Part shown: positions 36,701 through 48,314 of the stretch, in pieces
Numbering within the stretch: the first letter of the stretch is position 1
Layout of the letters: each line of letters starts with the position of its first letter
Source of the DNA: Erythrophleum ivorense
Lineage: Eukaryota; Streptophyta; Magnoliopsida; Fabales; Fabaceae
Reading direction: 5' to 3'
Assembly (NCBI GenBank): GCA_026724425.1
Contig: JAIUCV010000019.1
Coordinates: forward strand, 8,925,280 to 8,989,279
DNA length: 64,000 nucleotides
Made by a program: the position numbers and the translations under genes
The notes under the pieces: generated by a model
Told to the model about the DNA's origin: nothing
What the model saw: only the letters and a program-made list of their open reading frames with translations
Database searches by the model: none

Positions 36701-37060
36701 TTAGAGCTTGGCTTCTCTTAATCTGTGGTCGAATTAACGTGGTTAATTTAGGCTAAAATAATTTTGTTTACTTTTTTATTATTTATATTATAAAATTTAA
36801 GTATAAAAATAATAATTATAATTATAAAGTCAAAAATTGTATCTAAAAAAATTACACTTTAAAAATTTTAATTGTATTGTGTACAATTAAAATTTTAAAA
36901 TATAATTTTTTTTATAATTACAATTCTTGACTTTATAATTATAATTTTTTATTTTTTATTTAAATTTTTTAATATAAAAAAATTAAAATAAAAAAGGGCC
37001 AAAATAGTTGAATTGGCCACGTCAATTCAGCTGTAAGAATTGAGAGAAGCCCAGCTCTAA
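36701..37060. mobile_element. Foldback MITE, 360 bp
   Basis: The whole segment folds on itself. The left arm TTAGAGCTTGGCTTCTC and the inverted right arm TTAGAGCTGGGCTTCTC agree nearly perfectly. Similarity continues (AATTAACGTGG against AATTGACGTGG), and the centre at about 36880 has the palindrome AATTTTAATTGTA / TACAATTAAAATT. There is no coding capacity. The exact target duplication was not resolved. Confidence 0.7.
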
Positions 37061-37204
37061 ATTATGGCCTACTTGGTTCTGCTTAAGAAAATAAACTAAT
37101 AATTGTTTTCAAAAAATGCATTTTTTTAATTTTTAGCTAGATTTTGGCCTATAGTCATTAGACCCAAAATTACTTTTTAGGGGTTATACAATCTATGTTT
37201 TGCC

Positions 37205-37400
37205 GATACAAGGTAGTTTAATTGGTAAAAAAATAATTAATAAAACTTTTGTATTTACTTATATTGTGCAATTTCAAATTCCTTTGTCGCGAGGAACTTG
37301 TATTAATAGTTATCATTGTCTAGAGTAATCCCCTAGGGCCTAATCTTTAGGTCGGATTTTGTTCTCTCGGATAAACCCTACCCCACTCTCATGTTAATCT
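37205..37400 (+). mobile_element. Possible decayed SINE with pol III A and B boxes
   Basis: TAGTTTAATTGG at 37214-37225 fits the A-box pattern TRGYNNARNNGG. TTTCAAATTCC at 37272-37282 resembles the B box GGTTCRANTCC. Spacing is about 47 bp, and a downstream cctaatctttag/tctcggataaaccc stretch ends near a T-run. No target duplication was seen, so this is tentative. Confidence 0.35.
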
Positions 37401-37404
37401 TTTT

Positions 37405-38052
37405 GTGTTTGGTAGAAGGGAATGATTTGTATGAGAATCTAGATAGAATAAATTCTATAGATTTAATTATGTTTAGTATGATATAAAAAGAAATAAGAAT
37501 ATTAGTTTATTAATAAAATTGATTAAATAAAAATAATATAAGAATAGAAAAAAAAATTGATCACATAATTGTAATACTTTTGATGAAAAAAAATTAAAAT
37601 ATAAATTTTTTTGTTTCATATGTAAAAAATATATTGTTTTACATATCTTTAAAAAAAATATTAAAATTTTCATTTTATTTGTTTTAATTTGTAAGCAAAC
37701 ATTTTATAAATATCACCAAAAAATTAAAATATTCATTTTAATTTTTTAAATAAAGTTTCCTTTTAATTAAATTTGATTAAAAAAATTAATATATTGAAAT
37801 CTATTTTTTAAAATTTATAAACAAAATTGTTTCAAAGGTTGGCATAGTTTAAGATGATAAGGGCAATATTGTCTTTTCGATTCCGATTTCCAATAATAGC
37901 TTGGATTCCATCAATGTATTATGAGAATCCTATTCTCTCAAAATGAAGTAATCCTAACACATGGAATCTAATTGCCCTCTGCCAAACACATTTTTCTTGG
38001 TAAAACAAATCCCATTTTCATTCCATAATCCCAATTCTCTCTTCCCAAACAC
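37405..38052. mobile_element. MITE-like element with GTGTTTGG termini
   Basis: The left end GTGTTTGGTAGAAGGGAAT and the inverted right end GTGTTTGGGAAGAGAGAAT agree over most of 19 bases. Inside are further mirrored phrases (atgagaatc...gagaatcctattctc). It is 648 bp long and non-coding. Such ends are typical of high-copy plant MITEs, but the family and target duplication are not determined. Confidence 0.5.
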
Positions 38053-38410
38053 AACCAAATTTAAGGGGTGCCAAATTAGTGTATGGAATTGACAGGTGTG
38101 GCTATGAGAATAGAAAGAAATTCTGATCATGCTATAGTTGATTGCAAGTTGACGTAACACACCAACACTACTTTTTTACTTAAGAAAAATTTTTAGAAAC
38201 AAAGTAGAAACAGACCCTTATTTTCAATGTGAATAATCATCTATATGAAGAAAGCAAAAATCACTTAAGTTGATTGAAAGGTCACTCAATTACAATATAA
38301 AGAAAGCAAAAAACAAAACATAACTTGATAAAAATTCAAAATGACTTCGCCTAAAATAAATGTTTGAGAGACCACGTGATTAATTTGAGTTATAGATATT
38401 CAAACTTTTA

Positions 38411-38665
38411 GAGTAAGTTACATAAATTTCTTTTAAATTTTGCTAAACTCATATAAATATTTCTTATATTTTTAAAGTATATATTTTTTCAAAAATAAAA
38501 AATCACTTTACATTTTAATATGATGTTAAACTAAATAGAAGGTATCTTAATCAAAAAAATTTAAAATTAAACTAAAATATAAGATAATTTTTTATAATAT
38601 TTTTTAAAAAATAAAAAATTTTATATAATTTTAACAATGCTAAAAAAATTTGTATAATTTGCTTA
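38411..38665. mobile_element. AT-rich palindromic MITE, copy 1
   Basis: It begins with a GTAARTTAYATAAATTT-like end and finishes with the inverse (AATTTGTATAATTTGC). The middle reads ttaatca-aaaaaatttaaaattaaactaaaatataag, which recurs in the block at 39428-39826 and about 21723-21998. It is therefore a dispersed family rather than random AT-rich sequence. Confidence 0.5.
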
Positions 38666-38689
38666 AAATTTTAATTCTAATTGTGCACA

Positions 38690-39165
38690 TCTTCAATTCT
38701 TGATGCTACTAAAAACAAAGAGCACTACCGTACGGAACTGGTGACCGGAATCACGTGAGGCTAAATTATTGCTTCTCCCAATGTGACCCATAATGCTAAA
38801 AGAAAAACAATATTTTAAGGCACATACCCAGAGAGCTTTTTCTAAAGCTGGCAAAGCCACTTTGCTTTTCAGTTTTGGTTTTAATGACACCGCAATATTG
38901 GTACAAACAAGGTTTGTAGGATCAGAATAGAATCCGTACCAAAACAAACATACAGGATTCCGACACGTGTACTTGATTACGGATCATCCGTACTTGTACT
39001 TTTCCGCATGTACCTTTCCTCTTTGCCAAAACGTAATTGAACTTCTGAATGTACAATGCCCTTGAATGGGCGGCTATCTGTTACCCCACAACTATCATCC
39101 AAAATGAGTGGGTCCCTCCTCAACAAAGCTATTTTCATCAATCCCAAGAAACCTACTCCCAAATG
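38690..39165. other. Low-copy-looking island with two G-boxes, no gene found
   Basis: It is flanked by AT-rich MITEs but has balanced composition and CACGTG cores at 38752-38757 (tCACGTGa) and 38964-38969 (aCACGTGt, in a GACACGTGT ABRE-like context). No open frame or splice-consistent exon was recognised. It could be an orphaned promoter or gene remnant. Confidence 0.4.
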
Positions 39166-39427
39166 ACTGTTTGGTTTAAAAATTGAAAAAAATTACAATT
39201 TTAAAATTTAAATCAAAGATATTTATAAAAATGATTTTTATTTTTTAAATTATTTTAAAAATCTTATAATTAAAAATTATAATTATATTTTAAAATTTTA
39301 ATCTCAAAATAATTTTAATATAGATATTTATAATTTAAAACCTTGATATATAATTTCCCTTCAGAGTATAGTACCTTGTGACTATTTAAATAAATGGTTA
39401 AGCTCCGTTAGATTTATTATATTAAAA

Positions 39428-39826
39428 GTAAATTATATAGATTTTTTTAATAATTATACGAATTTTTTATCTTAAAAATATACATAAATTTTTTTAAACA
39501 AAAAATTGTTTTATACTTTAATTTAATTTTAAATTTTTTGACTAAAACACTCTTTATTAATTTAAATATATTTTTTGTTAAAAATATTTTTAAATTGAGA
39601 ATATTTTGGTTAAAAAATTGAAATTAAATTAAAATATAAAATAAAATTTTATTTTAAGAAATTAAAAATATATTTAAATTGAGAATATTTTGGTTAAAAA
39701 ATTGAAATTAAATTAAAATATAAAATAAAATTTTATTTTAAGAAAATTTTATGTCTATTTTAAAAATATGAAAGAATTTATATAATTTTAATAAAATTTA
39801 AACAATATTTGTATAATTTACCTTTC
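39428..39826. mobile_element. AT-rich palindromic MITE, copy 2, with internal tandem duplication
   Basis: The ends (GTAAATTATATAG at the left, inverse of GTATAATTTACC at the right) match copy 1. Inside, an 84-bp unit starting at 39591 is repeated at 39675 and runs to about 39745 with almost no difference. This recent duplication explains why this copy is longer than 38411-38665. Confidence 0.55.
39591..39745. repeat. 84-bp direct tandem duplication
   Basis: The phrase taaattgagaatattttgg starts at 39591 and again at 39675. About 70 bp downstream of each start are identical by eye. Confidence 0.85.
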
Positions 39827-40934
39827 ATTTTTTCATTTGAAGATGTGAGTAGTGTGAAGTTTTTAAATTTAATTTGTATAAATTAATTTACTAAATTCAT
39901 GCCCTAATTTTTTATTTTTACTTTTTATAAAAGCATCTTGGTACAGAGAATTTGATTTAAGACCAAGCTCTCTATTTTTTAATTTCTTTTTAGAATCGAT
40001 AGCATTAATTTCAAAAAGATAAACTGTGCACATGTGAGATTTATTGTTTGAGTGAATTCTATACACTTAAATGAATCTCACATTCTTCGATATGGTTTAA
40101 TTTTAAAGAGAAATTAAGAGAATTCATTTACTTCCAATTTTAGATTACCTGAATATCTATAAATGATAATAAAAAATTATTATACATATATCTTAAAGAG
40201 ATCTAAAAGTGAAAAAACTTAGCCTTGTTAGAAAATTGAGCTCTCCGTAGTATTAATTTTTGTAAATGATTTGCTTACACAACTTGTAATTTAAACAAAA
40301 AAAATTCCATCTACTAACGAAATCTTATTAACCTCATGAATTAGATATTAATAACTTCAAATAAGAATTTAATATTGGAGCTCCAATTTTCGTCTCATGG
40401 AATATCGCAACGCTAAAGGAGCTTTTACCACATCATCTACTGCACGGGCTTCATGGCGCAGAACCAACAGATGAACATTAGTCAACAGGCTACCTTCCCT
40501 ATATTTGTTTTTCTTTTTTTTCTTTTTGAATTAACTATTCAGTTAGTTTTTATAATTTTAGTGAATTTTTAACTAACTTTTTATAGTTTAAAATTTTGTA
40601 ATTATACCTCTTTTGTTCCAAAATTTTTTAATTAAGTTCTCATTATTTATAGTTGGCTAATGCAACAATTCAGTTTTTCTGCATCAGACTTCTTGGTATT
40701 GCATTAAGTTTGGTCTATTCAAATAAAATCTGTATAGTTTATATTTTATTATTTTTAAATTATCAACTATCAATTTTTTTTTAAATTTACAATTAAAAGA
40801 TTATTTTTATTTTATATCTTACTTCCTTTAAAACCAAAAAAAAAATTCAAACTTTATAAAAATTAACAAGATGTGAATTCTCTAGATTAAATTTAGTGAG
40901 TCCAAGTACTCCTATGAATCCACATTACTTAATA

Positions 40935-41290
40935 CACTACTAAAAATGTGATATGTCAGGTGATAAGTATATGTGACAATGAGTATTAGACAAGACAACA
41001 CACTTTTTTATGTAAAAGTGGATGCATATGTAAGTCCCAGTTAAGGATTTTGGTAGATATTAAGTGAAGCAATCCTATCAACTGAACATCACGTGGTACT
41101 GATTCATAAGCATACATGTATTGATTTGTTTCAAATCGTGATTAGGCCTTGTCCTAATCACAATTGTGCAAACTGTGATTAGGATTGACTTGTTCTAATC
41201 ACTGTTAAAAAATTGTAATTAGGACATATTTTAACCATGATTTTTTTTAATTGTGATTAAAATATTGTGGTTAAAACATTATCTTTTTTG
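40935..41290 (+). mobile_element. CACTA-like terminus with subterminal repeats
   Basis: CACTACTAAAAATGTG at 40935 resembles the terminal inverted repeat of plant CACTA (En/Spm) elements. Within 200-350 bp there are repeated GTGATTAGG motifs in both orientations: a 9-bp-stem hairpin at 41138-41161 and an 8-bp-stem one at 41175-41202. Weaker copies follow (gtaattagg, gtgattaaa). Subterminal repeats of this kind are a CACTA trait. No opposite terminus was found, so this may be a truncated end. Confidence 0.4.
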
Positions 41291-41349
41291 GAAGTAACAT
41301 CCTAGTCTATACATGTGTATATGAGCATGGTTGTGATTCATTTCCTAAA

Positions 41350-44300
41350 CATTTGTTGTTTAAACTCTAGTGTAAGCTATGGATTATATTTGTAGAAACA
41401 CTAAACTGCAAATTGTGCCTAATATGATAGATGTCATATTTGCCTTCAATTTCATACGAGAAAACACATCACCGTAGCCCAAGTCTTCTCCATAGGTAGT
41501 TAGCGTATTCTTTTTAAGTATTAGTGTCAATATGGTCAGATGAAAACCTAAATTAGAGGTGGGTCTCTTTAAAAGTTTAAGTGCACGTTTGGATATGCTT
41601 TGAAAAATCATATTTGTGTAAAAGTAATAATTCCTTGTTTCTTATATAAAATGTAGTTTGAAAAGTAACAAACATCCGTTCAAACACAGCTTAAAATGAT
41701 CAAGTGCTTCATGGTTGACAAAATAGAAAAGATTGATGATTTATTTGATATACAAAAAATTAGATATGAAAATGAAAATAAAAATAAAATAAAAGATAAT
41801 TCTGTAAATAAAAAATAATTTTAGTACTTCTATTTTTAATGATTGAAAAATAATTAAATAATAATTAATAGATAATATTAAGAATGATTGAATAATAATT
41901 TAATATTAAATAATATTTAGATAATTATTATAAAGATAAAATGAATATTTTACTTAATTTTTCACTTCTCGTTCCATTTCCCACCCCATACCAAAGGAAA
42001 ATCACGGAGTTTTCAAACATGAATGAATCGTGATAGACAGAAACTTCTGTGGAAGTGAATGGATTGTCTCTTGCATGTGCTACTCCAAAGTGAGCTCTAG
42101 ATTTTATTTCTTTTTTTTATCATTTATTTTTTATTTTGATATATATATATATATATATATATTATTTTAAAGGAAGTAAAATGTAAGATAAAAATAATCT
42201 TTCAATTTTTATCAAACAAACAGTTTGTGTGATAAAAATTGATAAACTGTCTTTATTTTTGTATTTTATTTCTTTTAAAATAAAAAAGTAAAATATCAAC
42301 CACTCAAATTAGATTTTAACCATTGAGATCTATTTTCATTTGCCCAATGAATACATATTTTTTCGGTAATTGTACCTTATAGAATTAGAGAGAGAAAAAA
42401 AGAGAGGTGTAAACTCCATTCAATTGGAGCTTGCTCTCTCTTCCTTTCTCTTCCTAACTACACAATGTGTAGTCCGGGGGGAAATTTATGTCCATCAATG
42501 CAGGATGAAGTGATTGGATTTGGTAGCCAAGGGTGATTCAATGATAGAACCACAGTAAAAGAACAGGTAAGGGCACTTTTTGGTGGGGATGAGGATGAGG
42601 ATGAGGGAAAATGAAGCATGTGACTTGCATATGCATTCACTTTCTCTGTGTAATATTTGTCAAATACTCATTGCCATCCATACTCATCATTTGACATAGC
42701 ACATGTTTTCAATTGAATATTGACGGACTACTAACAGTGATAACTTCAAAAAAAAAAAAGAACAATAGAGACTTTGATTGCAAGTTTTTAAATTATAAAA
42801 ATCTAATTAAAAATTTACTGAAACTAAGGGATTAAATAAATAATTAAACCAAAATGTATCTCTCAGCTCGCTAACTCTAGAGTTCAACGATAGAGAAATG
42901 AAGATTCACATTCATAATATCAATAAAAATTCACATTAATAATATCCACAGGAGTTGTAAAAAGATAGCTAGGTATATTGTCAATTAAAAAAAAAGGGTA
43001 AATCATCACAAGCAAAATAAAATAAAGCATTGCTTAATGCTAAGCATATATAATTTTTTTTTTAACAGAAGAGAAAATATCAATCTTCCACTTGCAAGAT
43101 AAGAAAGCCAACCATGAGGCAGACAGCTTTCAAACTTTACAAATCTGAAAAACCCTTTACAAAAGCACCCCTCCTAATCTGCCAAGTCCTCAATAATAGC
43201 GAAACCGATAATTGAAGGCCCTTGTGGCTAGAACTCGTGAAATGATTAGCTCCAATTCCAAGTGTTGTACCGTAAATATTCCTCTCCAGCATGCTTTGGG
43301 GCTTGTTTGGTAGTTGAGAAGAAAAGCAAAAAATGAAAAAAAAAAGTTTTATATAATGTTTATTATACTAATATATTCATTACTAAGTAGTATCTATTTT
43401 ATTTTATAAATTTTTTAAAATAAAAAAAAAATATTTTTAATTTTTTAATTTTCTGTATACTAAATCAGCAATTAGGACTCCTTGCTGCACTGCACCATTC
43501 TATGCGGTGCAGTAGAGTTGTATAAAAAAAAATGAGGTTATTAAGAAAAAAAAAAAAAGGAGAACGCCCCCGCCCGGGGGACAGCCTACCACAGCACCGG
43601 AAAAACGCCGCAGCATGTCAAGCCTGGTTTGCAAGGGCTAATACGGCCAATGCCCGAATGAATTGAGTCCAATGTATGTACTTTGAAGAACACGGTACTT
43701 GAGGAGAGCAGTGTAACTTTATAATTTAGATAAGAAAAACTACAATTTATCCCGCTAAATTACAATTTAGTTAAAGAATTAATACAAAGAACACTTGTCT
43801 TCTTCTTGCAAATAATTTTAAGATTTAACGTTTTCATTTTAATCTCATGTTCAAGAAATATGTTGTTATATTTTAAAACTCATGTATTAATTTTGAGGGA
43901 TAAAATATAGTTTTCCCTTTGAAATAATTATATGAATCGTATAAGCAAAGGATTAACGGTACAAACTGGCTCCAATCGTGTAGGGAAATTGCTACCATGA
44001 AAGAAAACTGCAAAATATGTGTACAAAAGGATAAATGAGTACCCCCTGACAATCTTGAAGAACAGTTATACACATCAAAAGGGTATCTGTATTATAAAAG
44101 ACAGCTATCCAAGACACGACAACTCACATCATAGCACCAGCCTCAGAAATGTGACAGTTGAATACTTTAACCTTATATATAATTACAAATTCACAATGTC
44201 TTCTCCAAGTCTGATAAACAGAGAGAAAAAGCAGAGAAAAGAAGAACATTCTCAGGAAGACAGCAAAGCAAGCATATGGATATCCTACCAGATATCAATA

Positions 44301-44400
44301 ACATTATTTAGTTGCTAGGGAAAAAAAACAGACTATATGATTACAGCAGCAGACATGGAATGTGATTCCAAGATTCAAACAAGGCAATGTAGCAAACAAT
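41350..44400. other. Non-coding stretch, no gene recognised
   Basis: It holds a short inverted pair near 41580-41692 (cgtttggatatgctttg against an inverted cggatgtttg), an (AT)n run at about 42138-42162, poly-A tracts at about 42748-42760, and an unexpectedly GC-rich patch at 43565-43610 (cgcccccgcccgggggac). Short frames such as 42458-42640 minus have no recognisable motif. The right part (about 44019-44400) probably includes the 3' untranslated region of the universal stress protein remnant. Confidence 0.5.
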
Positions 44401-45825
44401 ATTACTTTGGTTTCTTGACCACAAGGACAGGGCACTTGGCATTATGAGAACTGTATAGCTTACACTCTCTAGGCAGATTGGTGTACGTAAAAGCTACTAT
44501 TGAATGGCAGTGTTTTTTACGGGAAAACTTTCTCTTTCCTTCATAGGATCAACAGATAGTTTTATATAAAAACACTAGAAGGCGTAAGCTTGAAATTTTG
44601 AAAATCATGTAGAATAAGCAAGGGAGAAGAAGCAAACCATTTTATTTTTCCAAGGCCACGCTCACCCAACACAAGCAAATCAATGTGAGCTTTTCGGTTG
44701 CACCACGTATACAAACATCTGAGCATTTAACTTATGCTTGGTTGAACAGAAAACATATAAATAATTCCATGTATATGAATTCACACACTTTTAGGCATAG
44801 CCTTTGTCGGGAAACAAGAGGAGGAGGAGGAAAATAAAATGAGAGGAATGAAATTTGACAGACTCTAGACAAGGATAAATGTATTGTTACATAACTGATT
44901 TCCTCCATTCCTCACATTTTTTTTTCCTCAAACAAATAAGCTTCAATGTGTACAAAAATACCAACACATAAAAGATAATTCAGAAATCTTCAGAAAATTA
45001 TATTTATAGCAGACAGGACAAAGAATAGGAAAACGGTTATGAGGGATAAGAACTAGCTTCACCTGCTAGCTGTGTCCCTGAGGGAACTAATACAAGCAAG
45101 CCTGTACAACCATGCCATAAAAGATGAGCAGTGTTGAAATTAGTCGGTGAGTAAGAAGAGAGGAGTGTGAATGGGATCGCTGACTTACAATATCAAGTTT
45201 CCTATGTATCTATATATAATAATAGGATTAGGTCAAGTACAAGAATAGAATAATTAGTACAAGCCTAGCCCATTAGTTGATGACACACATGGTATTTAAC
45301 CTAGCCGTCATGCTATTCTGACAAACAGAAACTTCAAGATTACAAAAATTGCAACAAGATATTCAACATGATGCTGCGCACAACAGATTATCAGAGAAGA
45401 CCAAAGGGTGAGTGGCTATGAAGCATAGACAATAACATTGATATACAGACAAGTCAAACTTCAAAAAATATAAAACATAACATAACACAGCACAGCACAG
45501 CACAGCATATATGTGTGTGTGTGTGTGTCCGTATAGATGGTTAAGCATGGAAGAAAAAGTTCTATAAGAGCCAAGGAAATTCAAGAACTACCAAGAGCGT
45601 ATAATGATTTGACAAGACCCAAAAATATCAACAACTCCAACTTCAATGTGGAATAGGGAAAGTAAGCATGAACAATATATATATTTTTTTAATTGGAAAA
45701 TAAAAGGATGAAGACCTATTACAACAAAAGCCTAGGCAGAGATGTTAATGAGATAATAGCTCACATAGCATCAGCGTCAGTCTTTAACATTGAGCTTCTC
45801 TTGCAGCACCTTGTAGTGCAGTTTC

Positions 45826-46071
45826 TGTTGGAATATGTCAACTCTCTCTATTAGGAAAGCTTTGATTTATGGGATGATAGCCAAGACCTCCTCCTCAACT
45901 TTATTCTTTGTATCCCTAGGAATCAGCCTCTACAGTAGCTGTCTGTAATCTCCTTAAATATTGGCTTTTAATCCCGTGTATCAAGGGGATTTAGTCTCTT
46001 GTACCTCTATATAAACAAGGGTGATTTACCCTTCAAAAATGAATGGAAAGTTATACTTTTTCTCTTGTGCA
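45826..46071 (+). mobile_element. Copia-type solo LTR, 246 bp
   Basis: It starts TGTTGGAATATGTC (a typical Copia LTR start) and ends CTCTTGTGCA. Flanks gtttc at 45821-45825 and 46072-46076 form a perfect 5-bp target duplication. It contains TATATAAA at 46008-46015, about 60 bp from its end, and an AATGAA polyadenylation-like signal near 46039. No internal retrotransposon sequence follows on either side, so it is a solo LTR within the USP remnant. Confidence 0.75.
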
Positions 46072-46708
46072 GTTTCCATCATTTTCATCTCCCTCTTCAC
46101 CTCCAGTTTACTAGAGTCTGAGTCAGACATATTTAATTATATCTTGTGCTATAGGGATCCTAGCCTTGCCTGGAAACTAGGGGTTGCAAGATAATTAGAC
46201 AGAAAGGCCAAAGAGAGAGAGAGGCATATCATCTTCTTGGGTTCATGGTAGTTCAAATCTAAATCCAAATCCGGAACTAAAACACTCTGTACAGGAATCT
46301 AGTGTTTAGACTGCCTAACTTGAGCTGATTTGATATGTCATACTAGGAATAGGCTAACCAAAAAGTAAAATACAATAAAAGCCCTAAATTGTGCTGGCTT
46401 TCCAAGTGCAGTGCACTCTCAGCCATTACAAATCAGTACTGTGAAGAATTGAGTAATCATATGAAATTCTGTTCTTAATTGCATAATTACTATTATTTTT
46501 TGCTTCCATTTGGAAGCTAAAACCAAATTGACGTACTCCTATGAAAATGACACAAATCCAATTCTAAAGAAACCATACAAATGCAGAAAAAGACTAGTAA
46601 ATTAAAGCATAAACAAGACAGCAACAGCAAATAATTTCCAATAGAACTCAGGTTCATTGAAGTGCTAGAAAACAATTTATGAATGCATAAGACAAAACTT
46701 GAATTACA

Positions 46709-46710
<2 letters not shown>

Positions 46711-46751
<41 letters not shown>
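46711..46751. repeat. (AG)n microsatellite, about 20 units
   Basis: An uninterrupted AG run within the USP remnant. A (CAGCA)n-(TG)n compound repeat lies at 45487-45527. Confidence 0.95.
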
Positions 46752-46755
<4 letters not shown>

Positions 46756-47854
46756 GATTGTTCCTGACCTTATCTTAAGCTCAAATTGCGAGAGAATAGA
46801 AGGGAACACACAAAGCATATATATACCTTGACAACAGACGTTTTCTGTTTGGAGTAATCTCTGTTTGAACTTGAACTCTAATCACAGGGAGTGACGATTG
46901 ATAAGGACTAATTGAGGACAAATCATGGTAAAGTGAGATTAAAATTCAATAAAATCAAGCGGGGAGATAAAAAATGGATGGCACCCACATATTTCCCATG
47001 GTAATACAAGCACAATTTTCATGCACAGATGACATGAGGCATTTTAAGGTGATTAGCCACAGTTTGCAGAACCATAGCAAAAAAATTCATGGATAATCAT
47101 TGTTTTCCTTTCTCTCCTTTTTTTGTAGGGTGAGTTGTATGCAAATTCGAAAATCTTACAAATTAAGGGATTTCTTATTTTCTTATACTTTTATTAAATT
47201 TAGATGCCTTTACTCATCCATTATTATTCGATTTAATAATTTGTAGAAATTTTCTTCATATTTTCATCCATTTCATTCAATTTATATGAATAATAATCAC
47301 AGCCAAATTTTAAAAGCAAGGGGAATATATCAAGCCACAGAGAAAATAGAATCTACGATCAGAGAAAAACCACCCTATAGAGGCTAGCCTTGTCAAACCC
47401 TTTCCATTCTTCCTCCACCATGAGAGGATCCCTAAAATGTGTCAGAATGTTAAAGTTCTAAAGCAAATAGTAACCACACTCGAATGATCAAAGCCTAAAT
47501 TAGGAAGGTAAAATCATACTTGAATCAGCAAGGATTAAAATGTAGCAAGTTCAACAATTGGCACAAATAACTAGAAATTTCAACCAAAGAAAAAAATGTT
47601 ACAATTTATGCTAGAGACATGAGATAGAAACGTGGAAGCTTATATACAGGATCCTGTAGAGAAAAATTCTAGGAGTTGCCCTTGCATGAACAGATCGAAG
47701 AGGAAGGCTACAATTGCCTGATCTTTCCACATGGAAGCAGTCTCTAACCAATCAATGGTCAGATGATAGTTGATAAGTTCCTTTAATGTGTTGGGAGGAA
47801 CTAAAAATACCAAATATAGGTATAGATAAAAAGATCTAAAGAGTTTACAAGCTT

Positions 47855-48148
47855 CTACTGAGGTGACATCCATCCCTTCATATTTATATTCATGTTCTGA
47901 TTAAAATGGACAATAGATTTTCCATTTAAAAATATCATATACCCCAGAGTTCCAATCTCCTGCCCAAATTGAACTCTGTCCCCTCCCCCAACAGACAACC
48001 GAACTAGTGCAAAGTCCACCAAGAGGGTGCCATGGCTAAATGTATCCTTAGGTGTATTGTACTCCTTGGTCACCCCATCAGGATCATCAGTGTAAAACTT
48101 TGCTCCAGTTAGCTCCCTGGGAAGTTCACAAACATTTAGTCTCAACTA
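47855..48148 (-). other. Unrecognised coding-looking frame downstream of the PPR gene
   Basis: A 96-codon open frame without its own ATG (it begins after a stop at 48146-48148) reads LNVCELPRELTGAKFYTDDPDG and later VDFALVRLSVGGGDRVQFGQE. Amino-acid composition and codon choice look more protein-like than the surrounding frames. It lies 170 bp past the stop of the PPR gene on the same strand, so it may simply be 3'-untranslated sequence or the remnant of another gene. I do not recognise the family. Confidence 0.25.
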
Positions 48149-48314
48149 GCAAAAGCCCCCAATAATCATTAAAATTATACTCTTCTCCCAGGGTCCATAC
48201 TGGATAGTTCTAATCAACATTTTTAATTCTTCTATCAATATTGCAATTGCTGCAGCTCCTCCACCGCAAAAGACAATCAGTAAGTGTTGAGACTTGTAGG
48301 CAATGGAGAAGAAA

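Larger units (their letters stand above)
44402..46950 (-). pseudogene. Universal stress protein (USP/UspA-fold) gene, probably broken
   Basis: Three minus-strand pieces fit the end of a plant USP. 45063-45101 is a 39-nt exon with AG/GT borders. 44638-44718 contains HIDLLVLGERGLGKIK, the nucleotide-binding G-x2-G region. 44402-44500 ends HNAKCPVLVVKKPK then TAA, the usual USP C-terminus. In the last piece the expected GSVS motif (SVSYTV) lies in a different frame from HNAKCPVLVV, which suggests a 2-base shift near 44437-44440. The donor after GKIK is also weak. A possible first exon (46828-46950) reads SPYQSSLPVIRVQVQ and ends at a GTATAT donor, but the central beta-strand exon was not found. 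Intact relatives bind ATP in the cytosol and respond to stress. It is either a pseudogene or a gene whose exons I have misjoined. Confidence 0.5.

Noticed and set aside
37214..37282. Possible tRNA gene from the A and B boxes
   Set aside because: No cloverleaf can be drawn around them; a degraded SINE is the more plausible reading.
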